Source: CAZVFH01 sp964626415
Lineage (GTDB): Bacteria; Patescibacteriota; UBA1384; XYA2-FULL-43-10; CAINNR01
DNA: 24,975 bases
Reading direction: 5' to 3'
NCBI GenBank assembly: GCA_964626415.1
Contig: CAZVFH010000008.1
Location: forward strand, 1-24,975
Under the pieces are notes generated by a model, which was given only the letters and a program-made list of their open reading frames with translations, ran no database searches and was not told where the DNA came from. A program made the translations under genes and the position numbers. Positions 1-7,442 of this stretch are shown here, in pieces; position 1 is the stretch's first letter, and each line of letters opens with the position of its first letter.

Positions 1-1
1 T

Positions 2-97
2 GGAAATGCTGATAAACTGAAATCATTACTAGCGAAATTACAAAAACGGACAAAATTACAAAATTACAAAAATAACTACGCTGATCTTTCACACTGA
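2..97 (+). CDS. Possible 3' end of an upstream gene (partial)
   Basis: An open frame enters from the left edge and stops at TGA 95-97. It reads GNADKLKSLLAKLQKR and then a lysine/asparagine-rich tail. The last part lies in an A-rich repeat (acaaaatt units) and the stop lies inside the structured repeat at 78-150. The piece is too short to name; it may also be a chance frame. Confidence 0.25.
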   Translation, partial: GNADKLKSLLAKLQKRTKLQNYKNNYADLSH

Positions 98-150
98 TAG
101 AACGCAGATATGTTTTATCAGTGATAATCAGCGTAAAAAATCAGTGTAAG
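78..150. repeat. Structured interspersed repeat, copy A (upstream of trpS)
   Basis: Nested inverted repeats are visible: outer arms acgctgat (78-85) with atcagcgt (127-134), and inner arms cactgata (92-99) with tatcagtg (116-123). A further atcagtg follows at about 140. A diverged copy lies at 12444-12521 upstream of topA. Its outer arms have a different sequence but still pair, so the fold appears to be maintained. Confidence 0.75.
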
Positions 151-171
151 AATATCCTTTATTAAACAATT

Positions 172-1203
172 ATGAAACGAGTATTCTCGGGAATTCAACC
201 AACTGGCGGATTGCATTTGGGAAATTATTTGGGTGCCGTTCAGCAGTGGATTGATTTGCAATATAAAGTTGATTCTCCGACGGGTTCGACTTCGCTCACC
301 GCAGGTAGCTCAGAACAGGCGACTTCGATTTTTTGTGTTGTTGATTTGCACGCAATTACCGCAAATCGTGATCCAAAGTTGAAAGAAAATATTTTAAAAA
401 CTGCCGCCTGGTTTTTAGCGCTTGGTGTTGACATTTCCAAGTCAGTAATCTTCGTCCAATCAACTCGCCCGGAACACTCGGAACTCGCTTGGATTCTTAA
501 CTGCTTTACAACAATGGGGGAGTTATCCAGGATGACGCAGTATAAAGAAAAGTCAGAAGTTACTCGGGAAAAATCAACTGCCGGACTTTTTAATTATCCG
601 GTTTTGATGGCGGCTGATATTCTACTTTATCAAACGACTGATGTTCCGGTTGGCGAGGACCAAAAACAACACGTCGAATTGGCTCGCGATTTAGCAATTC
701 GTTTCAATAATATTTATGGCAAAGTTTTTACCGTCCCGGAGCCGATAATTAAGACATCATCAGCTAGAATTATGTCGCTTGATAATCCGAAAAAAAAGAT
801 GTCAAAGTCAGCCGAATCGGAGTTGAGTTATATCGGGCTTGATGATTCATCCGAAGTCATCAGAAAAAAAATTCAAAAAGCGGTTACCGATTCCGGTGAT
901 GAAATTGTTTCCCGCGAGGATAAGCCGGCGATGACAAATTTGTTAAATATTTTCTCCGGCGTCTCCGGTCGCGATATCAAAAGTTTAGAGGCGGATTTTA
1001 CTGGCAAAAGTTATGCTGATTTTAAAAAAGAACTCGCGGATGCAATCATCGAATTTCTCATTCCCAAACAGGAAAAATTTAAAGAAATAATTTCTGACAA
1101 ACCAGCGCTGAAAAAAATTTTAGTTGACGGAAGTGAAAAAGTTGAAAAATTAGCAAAACAGACACTTTCGGAAGTCAAAGAGAAAATTGGATTGGGAATA
1201 TAG
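172..1203 (+). CDS. trpS: Tryptophanyl-tRNA synthetase
   Basis: Charges tRNA-Trp with tryptophan in the cytoplasm (class Ic aminoacyl-tRNA synthetase). The HIGH-like motif is GGLHLGN (H15-N18). The KMSKS loop is KMSKS at residues 209-213. Other family blocks seen are FCVVDLHAIT, YPVLMAADILLY and VGEDQKQHVELARD. At 343 residues it is slightly long, because about 20 extra residues (PTGSTSLTAGSSEQ and flanks) sit between VQQWIDLQ and the FCVVDLHA block. They are encoded by a repeat-like stretch at 265-328. No Shine-Dalgarno precedes the ATG. A weak TATTAA (160-165) lies 6 nt before it, so the mRNA could be leaderless. Confidence 0.96.
   Translation: MKRVFSGIQPTGGLHLGNYLGAVQQWIDLQYKVDSPTGSTSLTAGSSEQATSIFCVVDLHAITANRDPKLKENILKTAAWFLALGVDISKSVIFVQSTRPEHSELAWILNCFTTMGELSRMTQYKEKSEVTREKSTAGLFNYPVLMAADILLYQTTDVPVGEDQKQHVELARDLAIRFNNIYGKVFTVPEPIIKTSSARIMSLDNPKKKMSKSAESELSYIGLDDSSEVIRKKIQKAVTDSGDEIVSREDKPAMTNLLNIFSGVSGRDIKSLEADFTGKSYADFKKELADAIIEFLIPKQEKFKEIISDKPALKKILVDGSEKVEKLAKQTLSEVKEKIGLGI
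265..328 (+). repeat. Repeat-derived in-frame insertion in trpS
   Basis: The DNA contains ttcgacttcgctca followed by ggtagctcagaacagg. These resemble the 'cttcgac...gctcagg' repeats in this window at 3331-3350 (ileS) and 19977-20004 (leader). TrpRS homologues normally pass directly from the WxxLQ helix to the FxxxDLHA strand, so the segment looks inserted. Exact borders are not certain. Confidence 0.6.
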
Positions 1204-1207
1204 CAAA

Positions 1208-1256
1208 TAAATTTCTAATTTCTAATATCTAATTTCTAAATAAATCTAAATTTCAA
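1208..1256. repeat. A/T-rich heptamer repeat array
   Basis: Degenerate 7-nt units (aatttct, aatatct, aatttct, aaataaatct, aaatttc) fill the space between trpS and the pilin gene and run right up to its ATG. They leave no Shine-Dalgarno. Confidence 0.7.
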
Positions 1257-1715
1257 ATGTCAAAAAAAGCTTTCACTTTAATCGAATTACTAATCGTTAT
1301 CACAATAATCGCCTTACTTCTTGGTGTTGTTTTTATTGCCTATGGAAATGCCAAAAAGAAAGGGCAAGTTGCCAAAGCTCAGTCAGACATGAATACTTTG
1401 GTCTCGGCGTTAAAACTATTTCAAAATGAAAAAGGAAAATTGCCGGCATCTGATGATGGCTGGAGTGTAATAGTTGATCATACGCTGGTTCCAGAAAGAT
1501 ATCTAGAGACGCCAATCTACAATGATCCGTGGGGAAATCAGTATCATTACACTTGCGGTAGTGGTGGTGCATCGATAATTTGGAGTTGCGGTGCTAAAGG
1601 TGACAGCACGACTTGTTCACTGCCGGATTCGTGCGATGGGCAGTTTTGTGGCGACAAAAAGTTTAATGACAGTTTCGGCTATGTCGTCGCACCCGCTCCG
1701 TCAAGTTGTTTGTGA
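1257..1715 (+). CDS. Type IV pilin-like / GspG-like pseudopilin
   Basis: The short basic leader MSKKA is followed by FTLIELLIVITIIALLLG, the class III prepilin signal and N-terminal helix. Cleavage would fall before F6, with Ala rather than the usual Gly at -1, and E10 is the conserved Glu5 of the mature protein. The block YLETPIYNDPWGNQYHY matches the GspG/major pseudopilin core. The C-terminal third has six cysteines (TC, SC, TTC, DSC, FC, SSC) and probably forms disulfides outside the membrane. The protein is expected to be assembled into a type IV pilus or competence-like fibre. dprA, a competence-linked gene, lies about 9.6 kb downstream. No assembly ATPase or prepilin peptidase is in the window. 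Confidence 0.85.
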   Translation: MSKKAFTLIELLIVITIIALLLGVVFIAYGNAKKKGQVAKAQSDMNTLVSALKLFQNEKGKLPASDDGWSVIVDHTLVPERYLETPIYNDPWGNQYHYTCGSGGASIIWSCGAKGDSTTCSLPDSCDGQFCGDKKFNDSFGYVVAPAPSSCL

Positions 1716-1720
1716 TAAAT

Positions 1721-2307
1721 ATGAACAAAATGTATATTAACACCGATGGTGGTTCTCGTGGAAATCCCGGCCCGGCGGCGATCGGGATTGTTTTTTTTGA
1801 TGACAAGGAAAAAGAAATTCATCATTTTAAAAAAGCAATTGGCAGGGCGACTAACAATGAAGCCGAATATCAAGCAATAATTTCAGCGCTTGACATACTT
1901 TTAAAGTCAAAGTGGTTTTCCGAAAATAATCATAATAAAAAAGAAGTTGTTTGCCGACTTGATTCACAGCTTGTTGTTGAGCAAATTAATGGTAATTATA
2001 AAATTAAGCAGGATCACATTAAACTTCTAATTGCTCAACTTCGGCAGATGATTTCGCAGATGAATTTAAATATTTCCTTTGTTCATATTCCGCGAGAGGA
2101 AAATAAAATTGCCGANNNNNNNNNNNNNNNNNNNNNNNNNNNNNNNNNNNNNNNNNNNNNNNNNNNNNNNNNNNNNNNNNNNNNNNNNNNNNNNNNNNNN
2201 NNNNNNNNNNNNNNNTGAATTTAAATATTTCCTTTGTTCATATTCCGCGAGAGGAAAATAAAATTGCCGACCGGCTTGTTAATGAAGCACTGGATAATGA
2301 AAGTTGA
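1721..2307 (+). CDS. rnhA: Ribonuclease HI, interrupted by a false scaffold gap
   Basis: Cleaves RNA in RNA-DNA hybrids. Visible motifs are NTDGGSRGNPGPAA (first catalytic Asp), NNEAEYQA (catalytic Glu), RLDSQLVVEQINGNYKIK (second Asp) and FVHIPREENKIAD (last Asp). The 100-N gap at 2116-2215 splits the gene. The 55 bp before the gap (2061-2115) recur exactly after it (2216-2270). Removing 2116-2270 restores one frame that continues ADRLVNEALDNES and stops at TGA 2305-2307, giving about 143 residues, normal for the family. The start is ATG 1721 (or ATG 1730); an upstream TTG is unlikely. The last 11 nt overlap the DUF167 gene, which suggests coupling. Confidence 0.9.
2061..2270. other. Assembly gap flanked by a 55-bp exact duplication
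   Basis: Positions 2061-2115 and 2216-2270 are identical and enclose 100 Ns (2116-2215). This is the signature of two contigs that overlap by about one k-mer but were scaffolded with a default gap. The true distance is most likely minus 55 bp, that is, no missing sequence. Confidence 0.92.
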
Positions 2308-2518
2308 AGTCAGAGTCGTTCCAAAAGCTAGGATTGAACAAATCACACCGGATCTTGTCGGTGGTTTTAAAATTTGGGTGAGACCAGAGCCAAAGGAGGG
2401 GAAAGCTAACATTCGTGTTACTGAAATTCTGGCAAAACATTTTTCTGTCTCAAAATCTAGGGTGAAATTAATTTCTGGCTATAAATCCCGGACTAAAATT
2501 TTCGAAATCGACCTCTAG
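2297..2518 (+). CDS. DUF167 / YggU-family protein
   Basis: A protein of 73 residues beginning MKVEVRVVPKARIEQI. The family core is clear: VVPKA, a GGFKIWVR strand, EPKEGKANIRVTEILAKHF, then VSKSRVKLISGYKSRTKIFEI. The biochemical role of DUF167 is not established. I chose ATG 2297 because it begins the conserved strand; the frame extends upstream only into rnhA. It overlaps the rnhA stop by 11 nt and is probably translated with it. The palindrome at 2538-2577 follows and may end the transcript. Confidence 0.88.
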   Translation: MKVEVRVVPKARIEQITPDLVGGFKIWVRPEPKEGKANIRVTEILAKHFSVSKSRVKLISGYKSRTKIFEIDL

Positions 2519-2537
2519 TTCTTTGTTATTTATTTGA

Positions 2538-2577
2538 TTTTACCACTACTCAACTACGTAGTTGAGTAGTGGTAAAA
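2538..2577. repeat. Perfect 40-bp palindrome without spacer
   Basis: Arms 2538-2557 and 2558-2577 are exact reverse complements with centre ctac|gtag. It lies between DUF167 and ileS. The outer ends are tttta/taaaa, so it could act as a terminator in either direction. It is one of five such palindromes in the window. Confidence 0.9.
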
Positions 2578-2597
2578 CAACCAGTTTGTTGATTTTG

Positions 2598-2626
2598 TTG
2601 AATTTACCGCATATTTCCGCTAATAT
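2598..2626 (+). promoter_or_regulatory. Probable ileS promoter, giving a leaderless mRNA
   Basis: TTGAAT (2598-2603), a 17-bp spacer and TAATAT (2621-2626) are followed after 6 nt by the ileS ATG. There is no Shine-Dalgarno, so transcription would start at or next to the initiation codon. Confidence 0.55.
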
Positions 2627-2632
2627 GAAATT

Positions 2633-5600
2633 ATGTTTAAAGAAGTTGACCCTGTTAAATCGGCGAAGCCGAAGTCCAAAGGCACATTTAACAGGGTAGA
2701 CCAAAAAATGAACTTGCCAAGACAAGAAGAAGAAATTCTGAAATTTTGGGATGAGAATAAAATTTTCGAGAAGTCATTAAAAATCCGAAAAGACGCGCCA
2801 CTTTACGTTTTTTATGATGGCCCGCCGTTTGCAACCGGAACGCCGCATTACGGTCATATCTTAACTGGGATTATGAAAGATATCATGCCTCGTTTTTGGA
2901 CAATGAAAGGCAGATTGGTTGAACGCAAATGGGGCTGGGATTGCCATGGCTTGCCAATTGAAAATATTGCCGAAAAAGAGCTTAATGTTAAAAACAAGAA
3001 GGAAATTGATGAGATGGGTGTCGATAAATTTAATGAGGTCTGCCGCTCTAAAATTTTGAGTTATGTTCCTGAATGGAAGAAAATTATTCGTCGTCTAGGA
3101 CGTTGGGTTGATATGGAAAACGCTTACAAGACAATGGATCTCGACTATATGGAATCGGTTTGGTGGGTCTTTAAAGAACTTTGGAATAAAGGTTTAATCT
3201 ACGAAAGTTATCGTTCGATGCATATTTGCCCGCGCTGTGAGACAACTTTATCACAATCCGAAGTCGCCGAGGGCTATAAAGATGTTAAGGATTTGTCGTT
3301 GATTGCCGAATTTGAATTAGTTGAGGATCCTTCGACAAGCTCAGGACAAGCTCGGACTTTCGTCCTCGCTTGGACAACAACTCCGTGGACATTAATTGGC
3401 AATGTCGCTTTGGCAATAAATGACAAAATCATTTATTGCAAGTTAAAAGTGAAAAGTCAAAAGTCAAAAGTTGATGGAAATTATTATATTTTGGCCAAGG
3501 ATCGAGTTAATGATGTTTTTACAGATGATGAATATGAAGTCATTAAAGAATTTTTCGGTAAAGATTTAGTCGGCAAGAAATACAAACCACTTTTTGAAAA
3601 TGTCGGAGAAATTAAAAATGCTGAAAATAGTTATCAAGTTGTCAATGGTGGTTTTGTTACGACCGATGATGGCACTGGTATTGTTCATATCGCGCCGGCT
3701 TTTGGTGAAGACGATTTGAAACTTGGGAAAGATCTTAATTTGCCATTTATCCAACATATTGGAATGGATGGAAAAATTAAAGAAGGTTACGGTGAATTTT
3801 CTGGACTTTCGGTAAAACCAAGCGAAGATGTAAAAGTGACTGACAAAAAAATTATCGAATATCTAGAAAAAAATAATCTTTTATTTTCACAAGAAGAATA
3901 TACTCATTCTTACCCGCATTGTTGGCGATGTGAGACGCCGCTTTTAAATTATGCCACTTCGTCGTGGTTTGTTGCGGTTGAAAAAATAAAAGATAAGGCC
4001 CTAGCATTAGCCAAAGAAATTAACTGGTCGCCAAAACATTTAAAATCCGGTCGTTTTGGCGAATGGTTAAATGGCGCTCGCGATTGGTCAATTTCCCGCC
4101 AGCGATATTGGGCGTCGGTAATTCCGATTTGGGTTTGTGATGGCGAAGCCAAAATCAAAAATCAAAAATCAAAAATCAACCCGTCTCGCTCGGCGCGAGC
4201 CGAGGCGGAAATTACAAATCAAAATGAAAAAATCTGCAATCATAAAGTCGTCGTCGGGTCAGTAAAAGAGCTTGAGGAATTATCTGGGCAAAAAATTAAT
4301 GATTTGCACAAACATACTGTCGACAAGATCATTTTTAATTGTGATAAGTGTGGTGGAATAATGAAGCGAATTCCTGATGTTCTCGATACTTGGTTTGATT
4401 CCGGCTCAATGCCATATGCGCAAATGCATTATCCTTTCGAAAACAAAGGGAAGTTTGAAAATAATTTTCCGGCTGAATATATCGCTGAAGGTATTGATCA
4501 AACCAGATCATGGTTTTACTATCTTCATGTTTTATCAACTGCTGTAATGGCGAAACCGGCGTTTAAAAATGTAATTGTTAACGGAATTATTTTGGCAGAA
4601 GACGGGAAAAAAATGGCGAAACGATTAAAAAATTATCCTGACCCAATGGAAATGCTGGATAAATACGGCGCCGACGTGATGCGAATTTATCTTTCTTCCT
4701 CGCCGGTTATGTTAGCAGAAAATCTTAATTTCTCCGAATCAGATTTGTCTGAATATTCAACCGGTATGCTTCGAATGCTTTGGAATTCTTACTGCTTTTT
4801 TATGCTTTATGTTAATTGTGAAGATTTATCGGTTGGTAATTTTAGAAAAGAGGATATAAAAAATATTTTAGACCTTTGGATCTTATCAAAAATTGAAAAG
4901 CTGAATCAAGATGTTGAAAGTTCACTTTTAAAATATAATATACCGTCGGCAACTCGCTTGTTTAAAGTATTTATTGGCGAGATGTCTAATTGGTATATTC
5001 GTCGGTCAAGAAAAAGGTTTTGGAAATCAGAGGATAAAAACGATATGATTTCTGCTCAACGAACATTACATTACCTGCTTGTAAAATTGTCAATTTTATT
5101 TGCGCCGTTTGCGCCGTTTATTTCAGAAAAGATTTACAAGAATTTAACCGGCAAGGAGTCGGTTCATCTTGCGGATTTTCCAGTAACAAACAAAGAACTA
5201 ATTGATGATGAAATTGAAAACCAAATGGAAAGAGCGAGAAAAATTGTTGAAATTGGTTTGGCAAAAAGAGCGAAAGCAAAAATAAAAATTCGCCAACCAC
5301 TTTCATCGCTTTCATATTCCGGGAAAAAACTTTCTGATGACTTAGAGCAAATTATTGCTGATGAAATCAATGTCAAAGAAGTGAAAAATTCTGATCATTC
5401 CGACGAAGTTTTTCTTGACACAAATTTAACCAAAGATTTAATTGCTGAAGGATCGGCGCGTGATATAATCAGAGCGATACAGGACTTACGAAAAGAAGCT
5501 GGTCTTATTGTCTCTGACGAAATAGTCGTTTTTTATCAAACAAGTGGCAAGATTCAAAATACAATTGTTAAATTTTCTGAATTTATCAAAAAAGAAACAT

Positions 5601-5701
5601 TGGCAAAATCAATTTCAAAAGAAAACCTAGTAGATTGTCAAAATTCAAAATTGCTTGAAATCCAAAAAGAAAAAATTGTTATTGCAATAAAGAAAAAATA
5701 A
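2633..5701 (+). CDS. ileS: Isoleucyl-tRNA synthetase (long form) with repeat-encoded insertions
   Basis: Charges tRNA-Ile and edits mischarged valine. The HIGH motif is PHYGH (residues 71-75). A Cys pair, CPRC, lies at 199-202. The CP1 editing domain carries WTTTPWTLIGN, and PHCWRCETPL and ARDWSISRQRYW are present. The KMSKS loop reads KMAKR (660-664), and the anticodon-binding helical domain includes NWYIRRSRKRFW. The long length (1022) and sequence style match the type-2 (eukaryote-like) IleRS, a class often less sensitive to mupirocin (family knowledge). Four segments look inserted: residues about 7-23, 232-241, 270-280 and 506-536. All are in frame and encoded by repeats. The gene is probably transcribed from 2598-2626 and abuts rodA with 1 nt between them. 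Confidence 0.97.
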   Translation: MFKEVDPVKSAKPKSKGTFNRVDQKMNLPRQEEEILKFWDENKIFEKSLKIRKDAPLYVFYDGPPFATGTPHYGHILTGIMKDIMPRFWTMKGRLVERKWGWDCHGLPIENIAEKELNVKNKKEIDEMGVDKFNEVCRSKILSYVPEWKKIIRRLGRWVDMENAYKTMDLDYMESVWWVFKELWNKGLIYESYRSMHICPRCETTLSQSEVAEGYKDVKDLSLIAEFELVEDPSTSSGQARTFVLAWTTTPWTLIGNVALAINDKIIYCKLKVKSQKSKVDGNYYILAKDRVNDVFTDDEYEVIKEFFGKDLVGKKYKPLFENVGEIKNAENSYQVVNGGFVTTDDGTGIVHIAPAFGEDDLKLGKDLNLPFIQHIGMDGKIKEGYGEFSGLSVKPSEDVKVTDKKIIEYLEKNNLLFSQEEYTHSYPHCWRCETPLLNYATSSWFVAVEKIKDKALALAKEINWSPKHLKSGRFGEWLNGARDWSISRQRYWASVIPIWVCDGEAKIKNQKSKINPSRSARAEAEITNQNEKICNHKVVVGSVKELEELSGQKINDLHKHTVDKIIFNCDKCGGIMKRIPDVLDTWFDSGSMPYAQMHYPFENKGKFENNFPAEYIAEGIDQTRSWFYYLHVLSTAVMAKPAFKNVIVNGIILAEDGKKMAKRLKNYPDPMEMLDKYGADVMRIYLSSSPVMLAENLNFSESDLSEYSTGMLRMLWNSYCFFMLYVNCEDLSVGNFRKEDIKNILDLWILSKIEKLNQDVESSLLKYNIPSATRLFKVFIGEMSNWYIRRSRKRFWKSEDKNDMISAQRTLHYLLVKLSILFAPFAPFISEKIYKNLTGKESVHLADFPVTNKELIDDEIENQMERARKIVEIGLAKRAKAKIKIRQPLSSLSYSGKKLSDDLEQIIADEINVKEVKNSDHSDEVFLDTNLTKDLIAEGSARDIIRAIQDLRKEAGLIVSDEIVVFYQTSGKIQNTIVKFSEFIKKETLAKSISKENLVDCQNSKLLEIQKEKIVIAIKKK
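2649..2697 (+). repeat. Palindromic element inserted at the ileS N-terminus
   Basis: 12-bp perfect arms, accctgttaaat (2649-2660) and atttaacagggt (2686-2697), enclose a smaller hairpin cggc-gaa-gccg. Near-direct repeats gttgac (2645-2650) and gtagac (2696-2701) flank a 51-bp unit of 17 codons. Removing it gives MFKEVDQKMNLPRQEEEIL, the usual IleRS start. Confidence 0.75.
3326..3357 (+). repeat. Short repeat inserted in ileS (PSTSSGQA)
   Basis: The DNA ccttcgacaagctcagg followed by acaagctcgg encodes PSTSSGQARTF in the editing domain just before the WTTTPW strand. It belongs to the same 'cttcgac..gctcagg' family as pieces in trpS and the 20-kb leader. Confidence 0.65.
3441..3481 (+). repeat. 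Heptamer array inside ileS (LKVKSQKSKVDG)
   Basis: agttaaaagtgaaaagtc and further aaaagt(c/t) units end in gttgatggaaat. Nearly the same 41 nt occur between genes at 16112-16152 and, more diverged, at 22415-22455. In ileS it is read in frame within the editing region. Confidence 0.8.
4148..4240 (+). repeat. Compound repeat inserted in ileS
   Basis: Four aaaatca heptamers (about 4151-4178) are followed by a GC-rich hairpin, gctcg-gcg-cgagc (4188-4200), and a second A-rich run. It encodes a stretch with IKNQKSKINPSRSARAEAE between IWVCDG and HKVVVGSVKEL. That interval normally holds only a short Cys-containing loop, so the zinc-binding pattern may be disturbed. Confidence 0.7.
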
Positions 5702-5702
5702 G

Positions 5703-6778
5703 ATGTTCTCGAAAATAAAAAATCTCGATTTTTTGCTACTATTAATGTCGGTGCTACTTGCAATTATTGGAATCGCGGTAATTTATAGCTTAATTTTTAC
5801 TCAACCGGATAACACCTTGGCAACAAAGCAACTGATATTTTTTTTAATTGCACTGGTTTTTGTTTTAATACTTTCTGCTACGAATTATCGCGTATTTTCT
5901 GGAGTTAGTTGGTATCTTTATATTGGGAGTATAATACTTTTAATTTTGGTTGATGTTTTTGGAAAAACAACTGGTGGCGCTACTCGCTGGATTGATCTAA
6001 AGATTTTTCAACTTCAGCCGTCAGAGCTTTATAAATTTGTTTCAGTTATTTTTCTTGCATCTTTTTTCTCCACTCGTGTTGGGAGGGTTCGCCTTGTTGA
6101 TATTATTTATATGTTTTTGATGTTACTTCCAGCACTTTTTTTGACTCTTATTCAGCCCGATCTAGGAACGGCACTGGTAATAATTTTCTCCTGGTTTTCG
6201 GTTGTCTTATTTTCAAAACTCAAACTAAAACAATACCTATTTTTGTTTTTATCTGTAGTGTTGCTTATTAGTATTTTTGTTATGTCCGTCTACAAAATTA
6301 AGCCGTTTGAACCAATTTTAAAGGATTATCAACGAGCTAGAGTTCTTACTTTTCTTGATCCCTCACTTGATCCTTTTGGTCGTGGATATAATGTTACGCA
6401 ATCACAGATTGCCATTGGGTCTGGCGGAATTTTTGGCAAAGGACTTGGACATGGATCGCAGTCACAATTAAAATTTTTGCCAAAACCAGAGACCGATTTT
6501 ATTTTTTCTGGATTTTCTGAGGCATTTGGTTTTGTTGGCAATCTAATTCTTTTAGTCGTATATTTAGTTTTGCTTTTCAGAATTATTGATATTTCGAAAA
6601 TTGTAAAAGATAATTTTGGCTATCTTCTTTCAGTTGGGTTTGGGGCAACTTTTATTTTTCAAATTGTTGTGAATATCGCAATGAATATTGGCTGGGCACC
6701 AGTAACCGGAATTCCATTGCCGTTTTTATCTTACGGTGGGTCATCTCTTTTAACTTCATTTTTAATGATCGGCGTGCT
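5703..6778 (+). CDS. rodA: Rod-shape/peptidoglycan polymerase RodA (SEDS), 3' end in gap
   Basis: A SEDS-family glycosyltransferase that polymerises lipid II in the membrane with a partner PBP2. About ten hydrophobic segments are visible. Family signatures are GATRWIDLKIFQLQPSEL, IQPDLGTALV (catalytic Asp region), FLDPSLDPFGRGYNVTQSQ, AIGSGGIFGKGLG, ETDFIFSGFSEAFGF and GIPLPFLSYGGSS. The GRGYN and IFGKG blocks fit RodA better than FtsW. The frame is intact for 358 residues and then enters the 100-N gap, where only a short C-terminal tail should be missing. It starts 1 nt after the ileS stop, so it is probably co-transcribed. Confidence 0.92.
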
Positions 6779-6878
6779 NNNNNNNNNNNNNNNNNNNNNN
6801 NNNNNNNNNNNNNNNNNNNNNNNNNNNNNNNNNNNNNNNNNNNNNNNNNNNNNNNNNNNNNNNNNNNNNNNNNNNNNN
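6779..6878. other. Scaffold gap of 100 N
   Basis: I see no sequence shared between the two sides, unlike the first gap, so its true length is unknown. It removes the rodA stop and any rplU upstream signal. Confidence 0.95.
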
Positions 6879-7256
6879 ATGTTTGCAGTCATAAAACTTG
6901 CCGGGAAGCAGTTTGTTGTTTCGCCGGAAAAGAAAATTAAAATTGATGCGAAAGTTGATTCAAAAGAGAAAAAACTTGTTATTTCTGATGTTTTACTGAT
7001 CTCTGATGAGGGAAGCTTGAAAATTGGCAAGCCACTTGTTGGGAATACCTCTGTTGAAATGGAAATTGTTGAAGTGATTAAATCAAAAAAAGTTTTGGTT
7101 GTTAAGCATCACGCGAAAAAACGCTATCGTCGAACAAAAGGTCATCGTCAAGACCAAACAATATTATTAGTCAAAAAAATTAATTTAACAAAAGAATTAC
7201 AGACAGTAGAAAAAAAAGTTAGAACAAAAAAAGAGAAAAATGTTAAAGCGAAATAA
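6879..7256 (+). CDS. rplU: Ribosomal protein bL21
   Basis: A large-subunit protein that binds 23S rRNA. The start MFAVIKLAGKQFVVSP matches the bL21 opening, and HHAKKRYRRTKGHRQDQT is the conserved basic RNA-binding block. The 125 residues include a lysine-rich tail beyond the usual ~103. The ATG is the first base after the gap; because it matches the family start, I take it as true. Its end overlaps secE by 17 nt. The usual partner rpmA (bL27) does not follow; secE does. Confidence 0.93.
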   Translation: MFAVIKLAGKQFVVSPEKKIKIDAKVDSKEKKLVISDVLLISDEGSLKIGKPLVGNTSVEMEIVEVIKSKKVLVVKHHAKKRYRRTKGHRQDQTILLVKKINLTKELQTVEKKVRTKKEKNVKAK

Positions 7257-7440
7257 ATTATTTAAATATTTTCTTGATTCTTACCTGGAGTTAAGAAAAG
7301 TTACTTGGCCAAAACGCGAACGCCTGATTCGCGATACAGCAATTGTAATAATTTCAGCAGTGGCTTTTACCGCAATTATTGGAGCTATTGATTTTGGTTT
7401 ATTCTTGGCGCTTGAATATTTTATCCAGACAAGGAGCTAA
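7240..7440 (+). CDS. secE: Preprotein translocase subunit SecE
   Basis: A small membrane subunit of the SecYEG channel. The 66 residues have the amphipathic segment SYLELRKVTWPKRERLIRD followed by one transmembrane helix (VIIISAVAFTAIIGAIDF region). This is the single-span SecE form. It overlaps rplU by 17 nt and ends 2 nt before nusG, the usual secE-nusG order. Confidence 0.93.
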   Translation: MLKRNKLFKYFLDSYLELRKVTWPKRERLIRDTAIVIISAVAFTAIIGAIDFGLFLALEYFIQTRS

Positions 7441-7442
7441 AA

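Noticed and set aside
4600..4630. Loss of the KMSKS motif in IleRS
   Set aside because: KMAKR at 660-664 keeps the essential lysines and is a tolerated variant.
6740..6920. Overlap across the second gap, as at the first
   Set aside because: The sequences on the two sides do not match; this gap seems real.
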